Source: Psychromonas sp. MME1 (lineage in GTDB: Bacteria; Pseudomonadota; Gammaproteobacteria; Enterobacterales; Psychromonadaceae). Taken from it: a stretch of DNA of 64,000 nucleotides. Below the pieces are notes generated by a model. That model ran no database searches, was not told the DNA's origin, and was given only the letters and a program-made list of their open reading frames with translations. The position numbers were made by a program, and so were the translations under genes. The stretch covers positions 1,984,001-2,048,000 of the forward strand of contig NZ_CP160906.1 in assembly GCF_041080865.1 (NCBI RefSeq), read 5' to 3'. This document shows, in pieces, positions 9,989 through 20,322 of this stretch. Numbering within the stretch: position 1 is the first letter of the stretch; the number at the start of each line of letters is the position of its first letter.

Positions 9989-10870
9989 TTATGGCAACTC
10001 GCTTATTTTAGCATTATCATTGAGTAACAATTTTTCAATAAAGAACTCCAAGTGTCCGCCGGGTTGATTCGGGATAGGCCAATCACAAACTCGATTTGCT
10101 AATGCCTTTAATGCTAATGATGCAGGTGTTTTAGGGTATGCTTCAACAACCACTTTTTGCTTACGCACCGCTTGGCGAACATTGCCATCAAATGGGATAC
10201 AAGCAACAAGCTCTAAGGAAGCATCGAGGAAACGATCCGTTACGCGCGTCAATTTAGTGAATAGGTCTTGCCCTTCTCGTAAGCTACGAACCATATTGGC
10301 AACAATTTTAAAACGATAAACGCCATTTTGTTTACTTAAAATTTTAATCAGTGCATAGGCATCTGTAATTGATGTAGGTTCATCACAAACCACCATGATC
10401 ACATCCTGCGCCGCTTGAGCAAAACTGACAACCATATTGGAAATACCGGCGGCGGTGTCGATCAGAAGAATATCGATCGGAGTTTGTAAAGAGCTGAAGG
10501 CTTGAATCAGCCCAGCATGCTCAACATCAGACAATTCAACCATTGACTGTGTTCCAGATGTCGCAGGAACAATCATGACCCCATCCGGACCTTCCACAAT
10601 CACTTCATCAAGGGTGCATTCACCAGATAAGACATGCGATAAATTTTTGGTGACGCGAATACCAAGTAGCACATCGACATTTGCCAGACCTAAATCGGCA
10701 TCTAGAATTAAAACTCGTTTGCCTCGTTGCGCAAGTGATACAGCAAGATTCAAAGTAACATTCGTTTTACCCACGCCGCCTTTACCACCGGTAACGGCAA
10801 TTACTTTTACTTGATTATTTGTCATTCTTCTTAAGCCACTTGCTTGATCTGAAATCATCATATTACTCAT
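9989..10870 (-). CDS. flhG: FlhG (FleN/YlxH), MinD-type ATPase limiting flagellar number
   Basis: 293 residues. The N-terminal peptide DQASGLR (residues 8-14) matches the DQAxxLR motif by which FlhG stimulates the FlhF GTPase. A deviant Walker A, GGKGGVGKTN, lies at 28-37, with LILDADLGLANVD and ILLIDTAAG further on. FlhG keeps the number of polar flagella low by antagonising FlhF and the flagellar master regulator. It lies between flhF and fliA, as in Vibrio, Shewanella and Pseudomonas. Confidence 0.94.
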   Translation of the reverse strand: MSNMMISDQASGLRRMTNNQVKVIAVTGGKGGVGKTNVTLNLAVSLAQRGKRVLILDADLGLANVDVLLGIRVTKNLSHVLSGECTLDEVIVEGPDGVMIVPATSGTQSMVELSDVEHAGLIQAFSSLQTPIDILLIDTAAGISNMVVSFAQAAQDVIMVVCDEPTSITDAYALIKILSKQNGVYRFKIVANMVRSLREGQDLFTKLTRVTDRFLDASLELVACIPFDGNVRQAVRKQKVVVEAYPKTPASLALKALANRVCDWPIPNQPGGHLEFFIEKLLLNDNAKISELP

Positions 10871-10937
10871 TATTTATTAACTTATTTTATACGATAAAGG
10901 TTTGCTATTACCTTTATTGCTAATTATAACAAAAAAT

Positions 10938-12392
10938 TTAATCGCTAAAGTTATCAAACCACTGCTGTTGCTGCTGTGTGAATAACTCGTTCATCATCTC
11001 TAATGTTTGCGTGATTAAACTTTCCGTTTTTGCTATTTCAATATCTTCAGGCACTCGCTGCCCCGTTGTCACATAACTAATAGGTAGCGCATGCTCCATG
11101 GTAACACTCAGCACTTCACCTAAACCGACACTTTCATCGACTTTTGTTAAGATACAACCAGAAAGTTTAATTCGTTTAAAATGTAATAAAGCTTCTTCAA
11201 TAACACGCCGTTGAGATGTAGATGATATAACTAAATAGCTATGGATATTGACCCGACTATTACGCATTAACGTATCAAGTTGTTCCGATAATCGTACATC
11301 TCGTTGCCCCATCCCAGCTGTGTCAATAAGTACTAAACGCTTTTCTCTGAATTGATACAATATCTCTGAAAGCTCATCGGCATCTTTTGCAACCCGTATC
11401 GCACAGCCCATTATTTTAGCATAGGTTGCTAATTGCTCATGAGCCCCTATACGATAAGTATCAGTAGTAATTAATGCAACCTGTTCAGCACCATATTTCA
11501 TGGCAAATTGCGCTGCAAGTTTGGCAATGGTGGTTGTTTTTCCAACCCCAGTTGGCCCCAAAAGCGCAATGGCTCCTCCCTGCGCTAAAATTTCATTATT
11601 ACCTACTTTTAATTTTTCTTGCAATAATGCTTGTATATAATCCTGAACTTGTGACGAAGACGCATCCTCTGGAATATATTCGGCTAATTTATCTGCAACA
11701 TCATGAGAAAATCCGGCGCCAGTTAGCCATTTGATAACCATCGCACGAACAGGCTCTTTACGTTCTAATTCTTGCCATAGTAATCCAGATACTTGATGTT
11801 CTAATAATTTGCGTAATGAAGCAACATCTTCGCTAATTTTTGCTATCTCTTTATTCTCTCCACTACGACTAACAGGGGCGCTTCGTCGAATAGAGGGCGA
11901 AGCCGGTTTCGCTTCTTTAGGATGACTCCAATTCTGTTGCTCTGCTAATGTTTTAGGCTGCGCCACATCAGCTGAATATTTATTTTTAGCTAATGAATAT
12001 TCCCCGTTATGGTTAGCCGTTGGAGCGACCTTATTTGCACTGTTTTTTGCCTGCTGTGCATTCACTTTACCGAAGAATGAATTTAATGATTTAGCAAAAT
12101 CATCACCACTCTCTTTATCCTCTTTACGGGGGGATGCTTTTAACCTAATCGGCGCTTTACTAGCCTGAGAAGAAAGTTGCACATTATCCTCAGCTAACAA
12201 GCCGTAGGGGTCATCATTTTTTTTATTTTTTTGTAATTCCGTTTTTTCCGATTGATAATCGACGGCAGCAACAATCTCAATGCCGCCAACTACTTTTTTA
12301 TTAGACATGATCACAGCATCAGGTCCAAGAACTTCTTTAACCTCAGTCATTGCTGTACGCATATCTTTTGCAAAAAAACGTTTAATTTTCAT
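10938..12392 (-). CDS. flhF: FlhF, SRP-like GTPase setting the polar flagellar site
   Basis: 484 residues. A basic N-terminal region (MKIKRFFAKDMRTAMTEVKE) is followed by a long low-complexity linker (about 60-180), a helical N domain, and an SRP-type G domain. That domain has the P-loop GPTGVGKTTT at 279-288, the DTAGMGQRD switch and TKVDE for guanine recognition. FlhF marks the pole for flagellar assembly. The ATG lies 13 bases after the flhA stop. Confidence 0.94.
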   Translation of the reverse strand: MKIKRFFAKDMRTAMTEVKEVLGPDAVIMSNKKVVGGIEIVAAVDYQSEKTELQKNKKNDDPYGLLAEDNVQLSSQASKAPIRLKASPRKEDKESGDDFAKSLNSFFGKVNAQQAKNSANKVAPTANHNGEYSLAKNKYSADVAQPKTLAEQQNWSHPKEAKPASPSIRRSAPVSRSGENKEIAKISEDVASLRKLLEHQVSGLLWQELERKEPVRAMVIKWLTGAGFSHDVADKLAEYIPEDASSSQVQDYIQALLQEKLKVGNNEILAQGGAIALLGPTGVGKTTTIAKLAAQFAMKYGAEQVALITTDTYRIGAHEQLATYAKIMGCAIRVAKDADELSEILYQFREKRLVLIDTAGMGQRDVRLSEQLDTLMRNSRVNIHSYLVISSTSQRRVIEEALLHFKRIKLSGCILTKVDESVGLGEVLSVTMEHALPISYVTTGQRVPEDIEIAKTESLITQTLEMMNELFTQQQQQWFDNFSD

Positions 12393-12405
12393 CTATAACA
12401 ACCAA

Positions 12406-14436
12406 TTATTGCCCTATCGAACTAATTATTTTTATCTGCTTGTCATCGGGTATCTCTTGATATGACAGAACATGTAAACTCGGAATTGTATATTTTACAA
12501 ATTTAGCTAACGTACCGCGTAATATACCGGAGGTTAACAATACCGCAGGCTGCCCCATCAATTCTTGCTGTTGTGCCGCCTCTAGTAATGAAGATTGTAC
12601 TCTTTCAGCCAATCCCGGCTCAATACCTGCACCATCAGCACCACCAGCTTGCATAGATTTATGCAAAATTTGCTCCAAATCTGAAGATAGTGTTATAACA
12701 GGTAATTCGAGTTCATTGCCAATGATTTCTTGCACGATCATGCGTTTTAGTGAAATTCGACACGCGGCAGTCAATACCTCCGTGTCTTGGCTTTTAGGTC
12801 CATAGTCAACTAAGGTTTGAACAATTGTACGGATATCCCTCAGTGCTACATTTTCATTGAGCAAATTTTGTAATACTTTCACAACACTACTCAAGGATAA
12901 TGTCTCTGGTACTAATCCCTCGACTAATTTAGGGTGTTTTTTAGCCAACAAATCTAACAGATTTTGCGCCTCTTCATGGCCTAACAATTGCGCGGCATTG
13001 TTACTTAAAATCTGGCTTAAATGAGTAGCAACCACGGTGGCGGTATCCACCACGGTATAACCTAACGCTTGGGCTTGTTCTCGTTGAACTTCATCTATCC
13101 AAACTGCTTCCAAGCCAAAGGCAGGATCAATCCCAGCGACACCATCGATAGGGCCAAAAACTTGTCCTGGATTAATAGCCATCTCTTTATCGTGATAAAT
13201 ATCAGCAAAACCACAGCTAACACCCATCAAGGAGATATTATAATTATTAGGTGGTAAATCTAAATTATCACGTATATGAACTGGTGGGATTAAAAACCCC
13301 ATTTCTTGCGACAATTTTTTACGCACGCCCTTAATACGATCAAGTAACTGACCTCCTTGACTTCGATCAACAAGGGGGATCAAACGGTAGCCGACCTCAA
13401 GCCCGATGGTGTCAACACTTCGCACATCATCCCAGCCTAACTCTTTATTAACGGCTGTTTGTTTGGCGTTCTCATTTACGCTACTCTCTTGCACTTGTAG
13501 TGCGGCTTCTTCTTTAGCTTTACTACGACTAAATTGCCAATACGCGCCACCAGCAGCCATACCACCTAATAATAAAAAGGCAAAATGAGGCATCCCCGGT
13601 ACAATGCCCATTACTAATAAAATAGCCGCCGTGATCATTAATGCTTTGGGGTTGTCAAACATTTGACCCAGCATCCGCCCACCCATGTCGGCATCAGTAT
13701 TTTCACGGGTAACGGTAATGGCAGCAGCAATGGATAAAAGTAGAGAGGGTATTTGTGCGACTAAGCCATCACCAATGGTCAATATAGTATAAATTTCAGC
13801 GGCTTGTGAAAATGGCAGGTCATATTCCAACATACCAATGATGAAACCACCGATAATATTAATAAATAGGATCATAATACCGGCAATGGCATCACCCTTC
13901 ACGAATTTACTCGCACCGTCCATGGAACCGTAAAAGTCAGCTTCCATAGTTACTTCTTCGCGTCGTTTTCGTGCCTGATCTTGATCAATTAATCCCGCAT
14001 TGAGATCGGCATCTATTGCCATCTGTTTTCCGGGCATGGCATCCAAAGTAAAGCGGGCGCTTACTTCTGAAATACGACCAGCACCTTTAGTCACAACAAC
14101 AAAGTTAATGATCATTAAAATAAGGAAAACAATTAAACCAACAGCTAAATTGCCACCAATAACAACCGACCCAAATGCTTCAATAACATGTCCTGCAGCA
14201 GCGCCACCTTGATGACCTTCAAGTAACACAACGCGTGTTGAGGCGACATTTAACGCAAGCCGTAATAATGTAGCAATCAACAATACACTTGGGAATGCAG
14301 CAAAATCCAACGGACGTCGGGTATAAATGGAAACGAATAAAACCACTAAAGAAAGTGCGATATTAAAGGTAAAGAGCATATCAAGTAGAAACGCGGGCAT
14401 TGGTAACATAACCATACCTAGCGCAGCCAACACCAT
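12406..14436 (-). CDS. flhA: FlhA, flagellar type III export gate protein
   Basis: From the first in-frame ATG the protein has 676 residues. The N-terminal half carries about eight membrane helices. The FHIPEP segment (GKQMAIDADLNAGLIDQDQARKRR) is clear, and the C-terminal cytoplasmic domain binds export chaperones. The ATG at 14436 is probably internal: the conserved family N-terminus LGGGLGTPIMVLAALGMVM continues upstream in frame, but no ATG, GTG or TTG precedes the stop codon at 14512-14514. An ATT at 14503-14505, with AGG nine bases before it, would give a 699-residue protein, the usual length. Either ATT is the start or a base error hides the true one. Confidence 0.93.
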   Translation of the reverse strand: MVLAALGMVMLPMPAFLLDMLFTFNIALSLVVLFVSIYTRRPLDFAAFPSVLLIATLLRLALNVASTRVVLLEGHQGGAAAGHVIEAFGSVVIGGNLAVGLIVFLILMIINFVVVTKGAGRISEVSARFTLDAMPGKQMAIDADLNAGLIDQDQARKRREEVTMEADFYGSMDGASKFVKGDAIAGIMILFINIIGGFIIGMLEYDLPFSQAAEIYTILTIGDGLVAQIPSLLLSIAAAITVTRENTDADMGGRMLGQMFDNPKALMITAAILLVMGIVPGMPHFAFLLLGGMAAGGAYWQFSRSKAKEEAALQVQESSVNENAKQTAVNKELGWDDVRSVDTIGLEVGYRLIPLVDRSQGGQLLDRIKGVRKKLSQEMGFLIPPVHIRDNLDLPPNNYNISLMGVSCGFADIYHDKEMAINPGQVFGPIDGVAGIDPAFGLEAVWIDEVQREQAQALGYTVVDTATVVATHLSQILSNNAAQLLGHEEAQNLLDLLAKKHPKLVEGLVPETLSLSSVVKVLQNLLNENVALRDIRTIVQTLVDYGPKSQDTEVLTAACRISLKRMIVQEIIGNELELPVITLSSDLEQILHKSMQAGGADGAGIEPGLAERVQSSLLEAAQQQELMGQPAVLLTSGILRGTLAKFVKYTIPSLHVLSYQEIPDDKQIKIISSIGQ

Positions 14437-14659
14437 GATAGGTGTACCTAAACCGCCACCTAATTTTGCTCTATTTGCCCATAGGGAAGTAAATAGTGTA
14501 TTAATGTTGTTAACCTATAATCAAGTGATGATGTCTGTGATAGGAATCATGCCATAAATTGTATGATCATGCTGAATTCAAACGGCTACTATAATAAATC
14601 ATTTACAATAATTTGAACAACTTCTAATTAAATAGATGATAAAAGTAGGTCGCAAAAAA

Positions 14660-15799
14660 TTAACTATCATATTTAAAGTCATCTGGTATCACCAAATCAC
14701 TAGGAAGTGCTTTAGGACGGCCAGACTTGCCTTGACGAAATCGGTCCAATTGATAAATGTAAGCAAGCACTTGTGCCACTGCGGCAAATAGAGCTTCAGG
14801 CACCTCGTCATTGATCTCTGTACTATGATATAAGGCACGACAGAGCGCTGGTGATTGTAAAATTGGCACCTCATTTTCCCGTCCAACTTCCCTTATTTTC
14901 ATCGCCATAAAGTCAACCCCCTTAGCGACAACATAGGGAGCTCTGTCACCACTTTGCTCATACTTAATAGCGACCGAATAGTGTGTTGGATTGGTCACTA
15001 TCACATCCGCATCGGGCACATCTCCCATCATTTTGCGTTGTGATGCCTCATATTGGAGCTGTCTGATCCGCTGTTTTACCTCGGGCTTCCCCTCTGAATT
15101 ACGGTACTCATCTTTCACCTCTTGTTTAGTCATTTTTAATTCTTCACTGTGTTTATGTATTTGATAAGGTACATCAACAGCCACTATGATTAACAATGAC
15201 AAACATAACACCATAAACATCCAAGCAATCATATCTAATGCTTTAAAAACACTACCAGGCAAAGGCGATACGGATAACTGTAATATTTCGTTAAAGGTAA
15301 CGCCTAAAATCCACCACGCTATTCCCATCACGACAAGCACCTTTAGAATTGATTTTATTAACTCAACCCATGCCTGTTTTCCAACCATACGCTTCAAACC
15401 CGCAGCAGGGCTTAGACGACTCCATTTAGGCATCATCGCTTGCGTACTAAATATCATCCCACCCAATAGTGAGCTACCTAAGATGGAAACAATGAAAAGC
15501 ATAAATAAAATAATAAACATCGGTAAACCCAAGCCAGAAAAGCCTGCCGATATATGTAACCACATCTGCTCAGGGGCAAAAATATCATCACGAACAAGGG
15601 TGAAACTTCGTTTCATCATTAGAAATAGCTGATAAGCGAGACGCTCGCCAAAAATAATAATGGCAATAGAGGCTGAAATTAATACGGAAGCTGTCGCTAA
15701 CTCTTTAGAGCGAGCAACTTGCCCCTTTTCTTTGGATTTTCGCAGCTTATCGGGGGTGGCATCTTCGGAACGTTCCGTGCCGTTTTCATTTTCAGCCAT
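14660..15799 (-). CDS. flhB: FlhB, export apparatus specificity switch
   Basis: 379 residues: four membrane helices between about 30 and 210, then a cytoplasmic domain with the autocleavage motif NPTH (VIVTNPTHYSVAIKY). Cleavage at Asn-Pro switches export from hook to filament subunits. The N-terminus, ERSEDATPDKLRKSKEKGQVARS, is the family signature. The product works with FlhA, FliP, FliQ and FliR in the export gate. It is followed by a 154-base gap before flhA, which may hold a promoter. Confidence 0.95.
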   Translation of the reverse strand: MAENENGTERSEDATPDKLRKSKEKGQVARSKELATASVLISASIAIIIFGERLAYQLFLMMKRSFTLVRDDIFAPEQMWLHISAGFSGLGLPMFIILFMLFIVSILGSSLLGGMIFSTQAMMPKWSRLSPAAGLKRMVGKQAWVELIKSILKVLVVMGIAWWILGVTFNEILQLSVSPLPGSVFKALDMIAWMFMVLCLSLLIIVAVDVPYQIHKHSEELKMTKQEVKDEYRNSEGKPEVKQRIRQLQYEASQRKMMGDVPDADVIVTNPTHYSVAIKYEQSGDRAPYVVAKGVDFMAMKIREVGRENEVPILQSPALCRALYHSTEINDEVPEALFAAVAQVLAYIYQLDRFRQGKSGRPKALPSDLVIPDDFKYDS

Positions 15800-15853
15800 C
15801 GCTACAACTCTCCTAGATGATCAAAGTGAAGCCCCATATAAGGCAGATAATAG

Positions 15854-16648
15854 TTACGGCCTTTCACAGCTATTATTAATTAATTCACACATTAAATTAA
15901 TCGCACGCAACCATTGATTATCAAAGTGTATAGGGACATTGATCATGGTTACCCACAAAATAAATAGACCAAACACCATGCTAATTGAAAAGCCTAAACT
16001 GAATATATTTAATTGTGGTGCCGCTTTGGTCATTATGCCAAAGGAGAGGTTGACTAAAAGCATGGCTACCATGGATGCGATTGAAAAGGCTAATGCGGCA
16101 CTAAACATCAAAGAAAACCAACTGGCCAGTTTTTCATAATCGGTTGCTAATAAGCCTTGCATAGATATTGGAAGCGTATCAAAACTGCGCACAATCATTT
16201 CGATCATCAACAGATGTCCATCTACCGCTAAAAAGAGAAGTGTCACTAATAGCACATAAAATTGCCCAACAACGGGGGAGGATTGCCCATTAGTCGGATC
16301 GGCCATCGAAGCAAAACCTAAACTGGTTTGCATTGCAATAATTTGTCCCGCAACGACAAAGGTCTGCACCACGAAAATTGAGATTGTACCGATTGCAATA
16401 CCAATCAATAGTTGTTGCAAAATAACAATGACACTGGCAAATGAAAAGAGCTCGATAGTGACATGCAAAGGAGGTAGGACGGGTAACACAGCAAATGTAA
16501 TTGCCAGTGCATAAAAAAGGCGAATACGTGTTGGTGTGGTACGAGAGCCAACCACAACCATCACCATCAACATGGCCGCAATACGACAAAATGCCCATAA
16601 ATAAGAGGCAAGCCAATCGAGCAAAAATTCAGCAGAAAATACCATCAA
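15854..16648 (-). CDS. fliR: FliR, flagellar export gate membrane protein
   Basis: 264 residues, almost entirely hydrophobic, with about six membrane segments. Family features include the LASYLWAFCRIAAMLMVMVVVGSR N-terminus and QTSLGFASMADPTNGQSSPV. FliR forms the FliP5-Q4-R1 export core. Its start overlaps the fliQ stop by 4 bases. Confidence 0.93.
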   Translation of the reverse strand: MMVFSAEFLLDWLASYLWAFCRIAAMLMVMVVVGSRTTPTRIRLFYALAITFAVLPVLPPLHVTIELFSFASVIVILQQLLIGIAIGTISIFVVQTFVVAGQIIAMQTSLGFASMADPTNGQSSPVVGQFYVLLVTLLFLAVDGHLLMIEMIVRSFDTLPISMQGLLATDYEKLASWFSLMFSAALAFSIASMVAMLLVNLSFGIMTKAAPQLNIFSLGFSISMVFGLFILWVTMINVPIHFDNQWLRAINLMCELINNSCERP

Positions 16649-16914
16649 CCTACAACTTGCGGTATCTGTTCAATCATTGAGATAAAAAACACCATCAGCT
16701 TTTCCATTCCCCAATGCGCACCAAATGCAAGCGCGATTAAGGTCATCATTAAACGCGGTAAAAAACTTAATGTTTGCTCATTGATAGAAGTCGCCGCTTG
16801 GAAAATGGCAACCACTAAACCAATTAACAAGCTCGGTACAATAACGGCCGAAACTAACATCAGTACAAGCCATAATGCTTGTCTAAAAATAGAGACAAAT
16901 ACTTCAGGTTCCAT
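16645..16914 (-). CDS. fliQ: FliQ, flagellar export gate membrane protein
   Basis: 89 residues with two membrane helices (about 15-40 and 52-75). The conserved stretch GLVVAIFQAATSINEQTLSF and the C-terminal hydrophobic region match FliQ. It overlaps fliR by 4 bases and follows fliP by 8 bases, the canonical fliP-fliQ-fliR order. Confidence 0.94.
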   Translation of the reverse strand: MEPEVFVSIFRQALWLVLMLVSAVIVPSLLIGLVVAIFQAATSINEQTLSFLPRLMMTLIALAFGAHWGMEKLMVFFISMIEQIPQVVG

Positions 16915-16922
16915 CTGCTCTC

Positions 16923-17666
16923 CTACAGGCCAAAGCTATTAGCTAAACTACCCATAATCAAATTCCAACCATCCACTAAAACAAATAACATCAACTTAAA
17001 TGGTAATGAAATAATCATCGGTGACAACATCATCATCCCCATTGCCATTAAAATACTTGCCACGACCAAATCTATAATTAAAAAAGGAATGAAGATCATA
17101 AAACCAATTTGAAATGCGGTTTTTAATTCACTGGTAACAAAAGCAGGAATAAGCACTGTGATAGGCACATCTTCTGGTGTCTCGGCCTGAACATTCGCGA
17201 TTTCCATGAAGGTTTCCAAATCTTTCAGACGCGTCTGCGCTAACATAAAATCCATCATCGGCTTTTTGCCTTTTTCAAGCGCCTGAACAATGGTCAATTC
17301 TTCACTTAAGTAAGGCTGCAGCGCAGCCTCATTAATACGGTCGAAGACCGGAGCCATAATAAAAAAAGTTAAAAATAATGCGATCCCGTTAATCACTTGA
17401 TTTGAAGGGGTTTGTTGCAAACCAAGTGCCTGTCGTAAAATTGACATCACGACAACAATACGCGTAAAGGAGGTCATTAAAATAAGCATCGCAGGCAAGA
17501 AACTTAACGCAGTCATGAACGCTAATACTTGTAGCGTAACGCTATACTCTTGATTTCCTGCGCTATTAGTGGTAACGGTTACAGCGGATAACGCCCCTGT
17601 TTGTGCCAATAGCTGAGGTGAGAAGAGTAATAAGATAAGGGCAAGTAGCGGATATATTTTACGCAT
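16923..17666 (-). CDS. fliP: FliP, flagellar export gate membrane protein
   Basis: 247 residues. A cleavable signal peptide (about 1-21, [15 protein letters not shown]) precedes helices at about 45-70 and 88-108, a periplasmic loop, and two C-terminal helices. Signature sequences are [27 protein letters not shown] and the C-terminal [24 protein letters not shown]. FliP5 is the pore core of the export gate. It overlaps fliO by 8 bases. Confidence 0.95.
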   Translation of the reverse strand: MRKIYPLLALILLLFSPQLLAQTGALSAVTVTTNSAGNQEYSVTLQVLAFMTALSFLPAMLILMTSFTRIVVVMSILRQALGLQQTPSNQVINGIALFLTFFIMAPVFDRINEAALQPYLSEELTIVQALEKGKKPMMDFMLAQTRLKDLETFMEIANVQAETPEDVPITVLIPAFVTSELKTAFQIGFMIFIPFLIIDLVVASILMAMGMMMLSPMIISLPFKLMLFVLVDGWNLIMGSLANSFGL

Positions 17667-18069
17667 CTGATTTACGACTTATTTTAGCTAATAATGTAGC
17701 AAAAGAGGTATTTACTTCTTTTGTAGTAGGCTCGTCAGTAGTTAACGGTTTACTATATTTATCAAGTAGTGAGATATTTTGCTCCGTCACTCCTAATAGA
17801 TAGTGTTGACCATTAAGTTCAACTATCTGCACGCGACCTTTATTAGTTAGTGGCAATGTCGCAACCACTTTCATTGCAGTTTTTCCCTGTCCATTTTTTA
17901 AAAGATTGGTTTTTTTCATTAAAAAAGCAAATAAAAAAATACAGGCAATGACTAATAGCAAGGAGGCAAGTACGCTACCCAAAGCAAAATCAGGGTTGTT
18001 CATACTCTCCTCCATAGCAGATACATTGCTAGAAAAAACGGCTGCAATAGTAAGGAAAAAAATCCTCAT
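17659..18069 (-). CDS. fliO: FliO, export apparatus assembly protein
   Basis: 136 residues. An apparent signal sequence (1-18) is followed by a membrane helix (about 31-50, [22 protein letters not shown]) and a cytoplasmic SH3-like region containing [30 protein letters not shown]. FliO helps FliP complexes assemble. It overlaps fliN by 4 bases upstream and fliP by 8 bases downstream. Sequence conservation in this family is low, so gene order matters in the call. Confidence 0.9.
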   Translation of the reverse strand: MRIFFLTIAAVFSSNVSAMEESMNNPDFALGSVLASLLLVIACIFLFAFLMKKTNLLKNGQGKTAMKVVATLPLTNKGRVQIVELNGQHYLLGVTEQNISLLDKYSKPLTTDEPTTKEVNTSFATLLAKISRKSDA

Positions 18070-18464
18070 TTTAGCTTTTTAATTCGTTCAGTTTGGCTGA
18101 TGACATCCGTTAATCGGATACCAAACTTATCATTAACCACAACCACTTCACCATGCGCTATCAAGGTCCCATTTACCAAAACATCCAAAGGCTCTCCAGC
18201 AACGCGATCCAGTTCAACCACCGAACCTTGGTTTAACTGTAATAAATTACGAATATTAATTTTGCTACGGCCAACTTCCATGGAAATAGTCACGGGAATA
18301 TCAAGTATACTCTCTAAGCGTGATGATTCTTCACTATCTAATCCCGTTGACGTGTCCTTAAGTTCATCAAGTTCAACACTATTAATCTGATTGGCTTTGC
18401 CAGCGTCACCAGATTCTTCGAGTGCCGCAGCCCACTCATCAGCCATATCTTGTTCATTACTCAT
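18066..18464 (-). CDS. fliN: FliN, flagellar switch C-ring protein
   Basis: 132 residues. An acidic, variable N-terminus precedes the SpoA/SURF1-like domain: LDIPVTISMEVGRSKINIRNLLQLNQGSV, LDVLVNGTLIAHGEVVVVNDKFGIRLTDV. FliN forms the lower C-ring with FliM and FliG. Its start is 58 bases after fliM. Confidence 0.94.
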   Translation of the reverse strand: MSNEQDMADEWAAALEESGDAGKANQINSVELDELKDTSTGLDSEESSRLESILDIPVTISMEVGRSKINIRNLLQLNQGSVVELDRVAGEPLDVLVNGTLIAHGEVVVVNDKFGIRLTDVISQTERIKKLK

Positions 18465-18522
18465 ATTTTTCCCTATTTACCATTTTTATGACTATCGTTA
18501 GTTATCCTAAGAACTAATTATG

Positions 18523-19550
18523 CTAGTGTTCTTCAGAGCCTAATTTTAAATTTGAAATCTGTAATTTACTATTATGTATCTTCGGACGTCTCAAGCGCTC
18601 TGTTATTTTCATGGCTAACTGCTCATTAGACTGCCCTAACGTTGCCTTGAATGTCGGCAATCCCTCTACAGATACCAACATTGACTCTGGCATATCCACA
18701 GGAATAATATCACCCACTTTAAAATTCATCATTTCGCGCAAGGTTAACTCTTTTTCCAATAATTTAGCGGTAATATCGACCGATACATCCATAATTTCAT
18801 CTTCAAGCGCCTGGCTCCAGCGCTGATCGGTATCTTCTTTATCACTCTGCACACCCGCATCAAGTAATTCTCTTATTGGCTCTAACATAGCGTAAGGCAT
18901 TGCAATATGAAAATCACCGCCACCGCCATCAAGTTCAATATGAAAAGAATTAACGACGATAACTTCGGTCGGGCTAACAATATTCGCCATGGCAGGGTTA
19001 ACTTCTGAATCAAGGTACTCAAATTCAGCGTCCATCACGGGGGCCCATGCATCGTGGTAATCTTCAAATATTATTTTTAACAGCATTTGAATAATACGGC
19101 GCTCCGTTGGCGTAAATTCGCGTCCTTCTATCTTTGCATGATAGCGACCATCACCGCCAAAGAAATTCTCCACAAGAATAAATACCAAACGTGCTTCCAT
19201 GGTGACGAGAGCGGTTCCTTTCAATGGGCGAAAACGTACCATATTCAAACTGGTTGGTACAAAAAGGGTGTGTAAATATTCACCAAATTTAAGCATTTGC
19301 ACGCCATTAATGGAGACTTCTGCCGTGTGACGTAACATATTAAATAAACTAATTCTTAAATGACGCGCAAATCGTTCATTAACCAACTCCAAGGTTGGCA
19401 TACGTCCTGAACGATACGATCTTGTGAGGAAAAATCAAAATGAACAAGAGATTCTTCAGAGCCACCATCAATTTCAGCAATATCCTCTTCAACATCATCT
19501 ACGCCATGAAGTAGCGCATCAATCTCATCTTGGGATAACAGATCTGCCAT
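18523..19550 (-). pseudogene. fliM: FliM, flagellar switch protein, interrupted by a frameshift
   Basis: FliM binds CheY-P and sets motor rotation. The first 48 codons (MADLLSQDEIDALLHGVDDV, to FDFSSQDRIV) contain the N-terminal CheY-binding peptide. The rest of FliM (MPTLELVNERFARHLRIS to the SpoA domain and C-terminus) continues in another frame. One base inserted near 19408-19410 (GTTCAGGACG to GTTCGAGGACG or similar) gives DRIVRGRMPTLELVNERF, exactly the family sequence, and a 342-residue protein. Both parts are well conserved, so a sequencing error is likelier than loss. As given, the downstream frame alone would lack the CheY-binding peptide. Confidence 0.9.
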
Positions 19551-19709
19551 GAAAAATCCTACTGATATAAAGAATTAAAAAAGTAATGATTCAGGCAAAC
19601 ATCATGTTTGCCGTTCGACCATTAATAAAATTAAACCGCTTAAACTTTGCTCTTCGTAATAACGACTCTATTATGATGAAAGTAAAATGGGCTAAATAGT
19701 CACTAAAAT

Positions 19710-20241
19710 TTACTGTAAAACAAAGCCTGTAAATAGTACCGCATTAATTAATGCTTTTTGCTCAACTTTTGATGTAGCTTCATTTAGTGCTTTTAAAAGA
19801 ATCGCTCTTAAGAGCTTCTTTACCTTCTGGACTACGCAATTGTGCAACCGTTGCAGAACTTAATACCTTAACAATTGTGCCTTCTAATAGTGGCCTATGC
19901 TTGCGAGTAAGTAACGCATATTCGTTGTTTCGAACCATTAATTGCACTTTAATTTGTACCAAACGCGTACGTTTACCATCTTCAACATTAAAAACAAAAG
20001 GCAGAGGCATAGGCACATAAACATTTTCAACAAACCCATTATCCACTTCTTCTTCAACCACTTGCTCTACGACGGGTTGTTCTTTTTCAGCGCTGTCATT
20101 GAAAAATAAAAAGTAAGCGCCGGCTGCAATTATTAATAATAATATACTGGCGGCTGCAATAATGATGATTAACTTTTTTTTACCGCCTTCTTTGACAGCT
20201 TCACCTTCAGCTGTTTCTTTATTGTTATCCGTGTCAGCCAT
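19710..20241 (-). pseudogene. fliL: FliL, basal body/stator-associated protein, frameshifted near the C-terminus
   Basis: FliL is a single-pass inner-membrane protein around the stator. The sequence has a charged N-terminus, one membrane helix (about 24-48) and a periplasmic domain ending RSPEGKEALKSDS before a premature stop (153 codons). In another frame immediately after, the normal FliL tail appears: LLKALNEATSKVEQKALINA, then VLFTGFVLQ and TAA at 19710. Removing one base around 19806-19812, inside the palindrome GCTCTTAAGAGC, restores a protein of about 176 residues. Error or real mutation cannot be told apart here. Confidence 0.87.
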
Positions 20242-20322
20242 TAACCTATATCCTTAAACTGTTAAAATAATTGTGCGGATTTTAATGCATTTCGATGACA
20301 AATTCAGTAATAATCAAAAACG

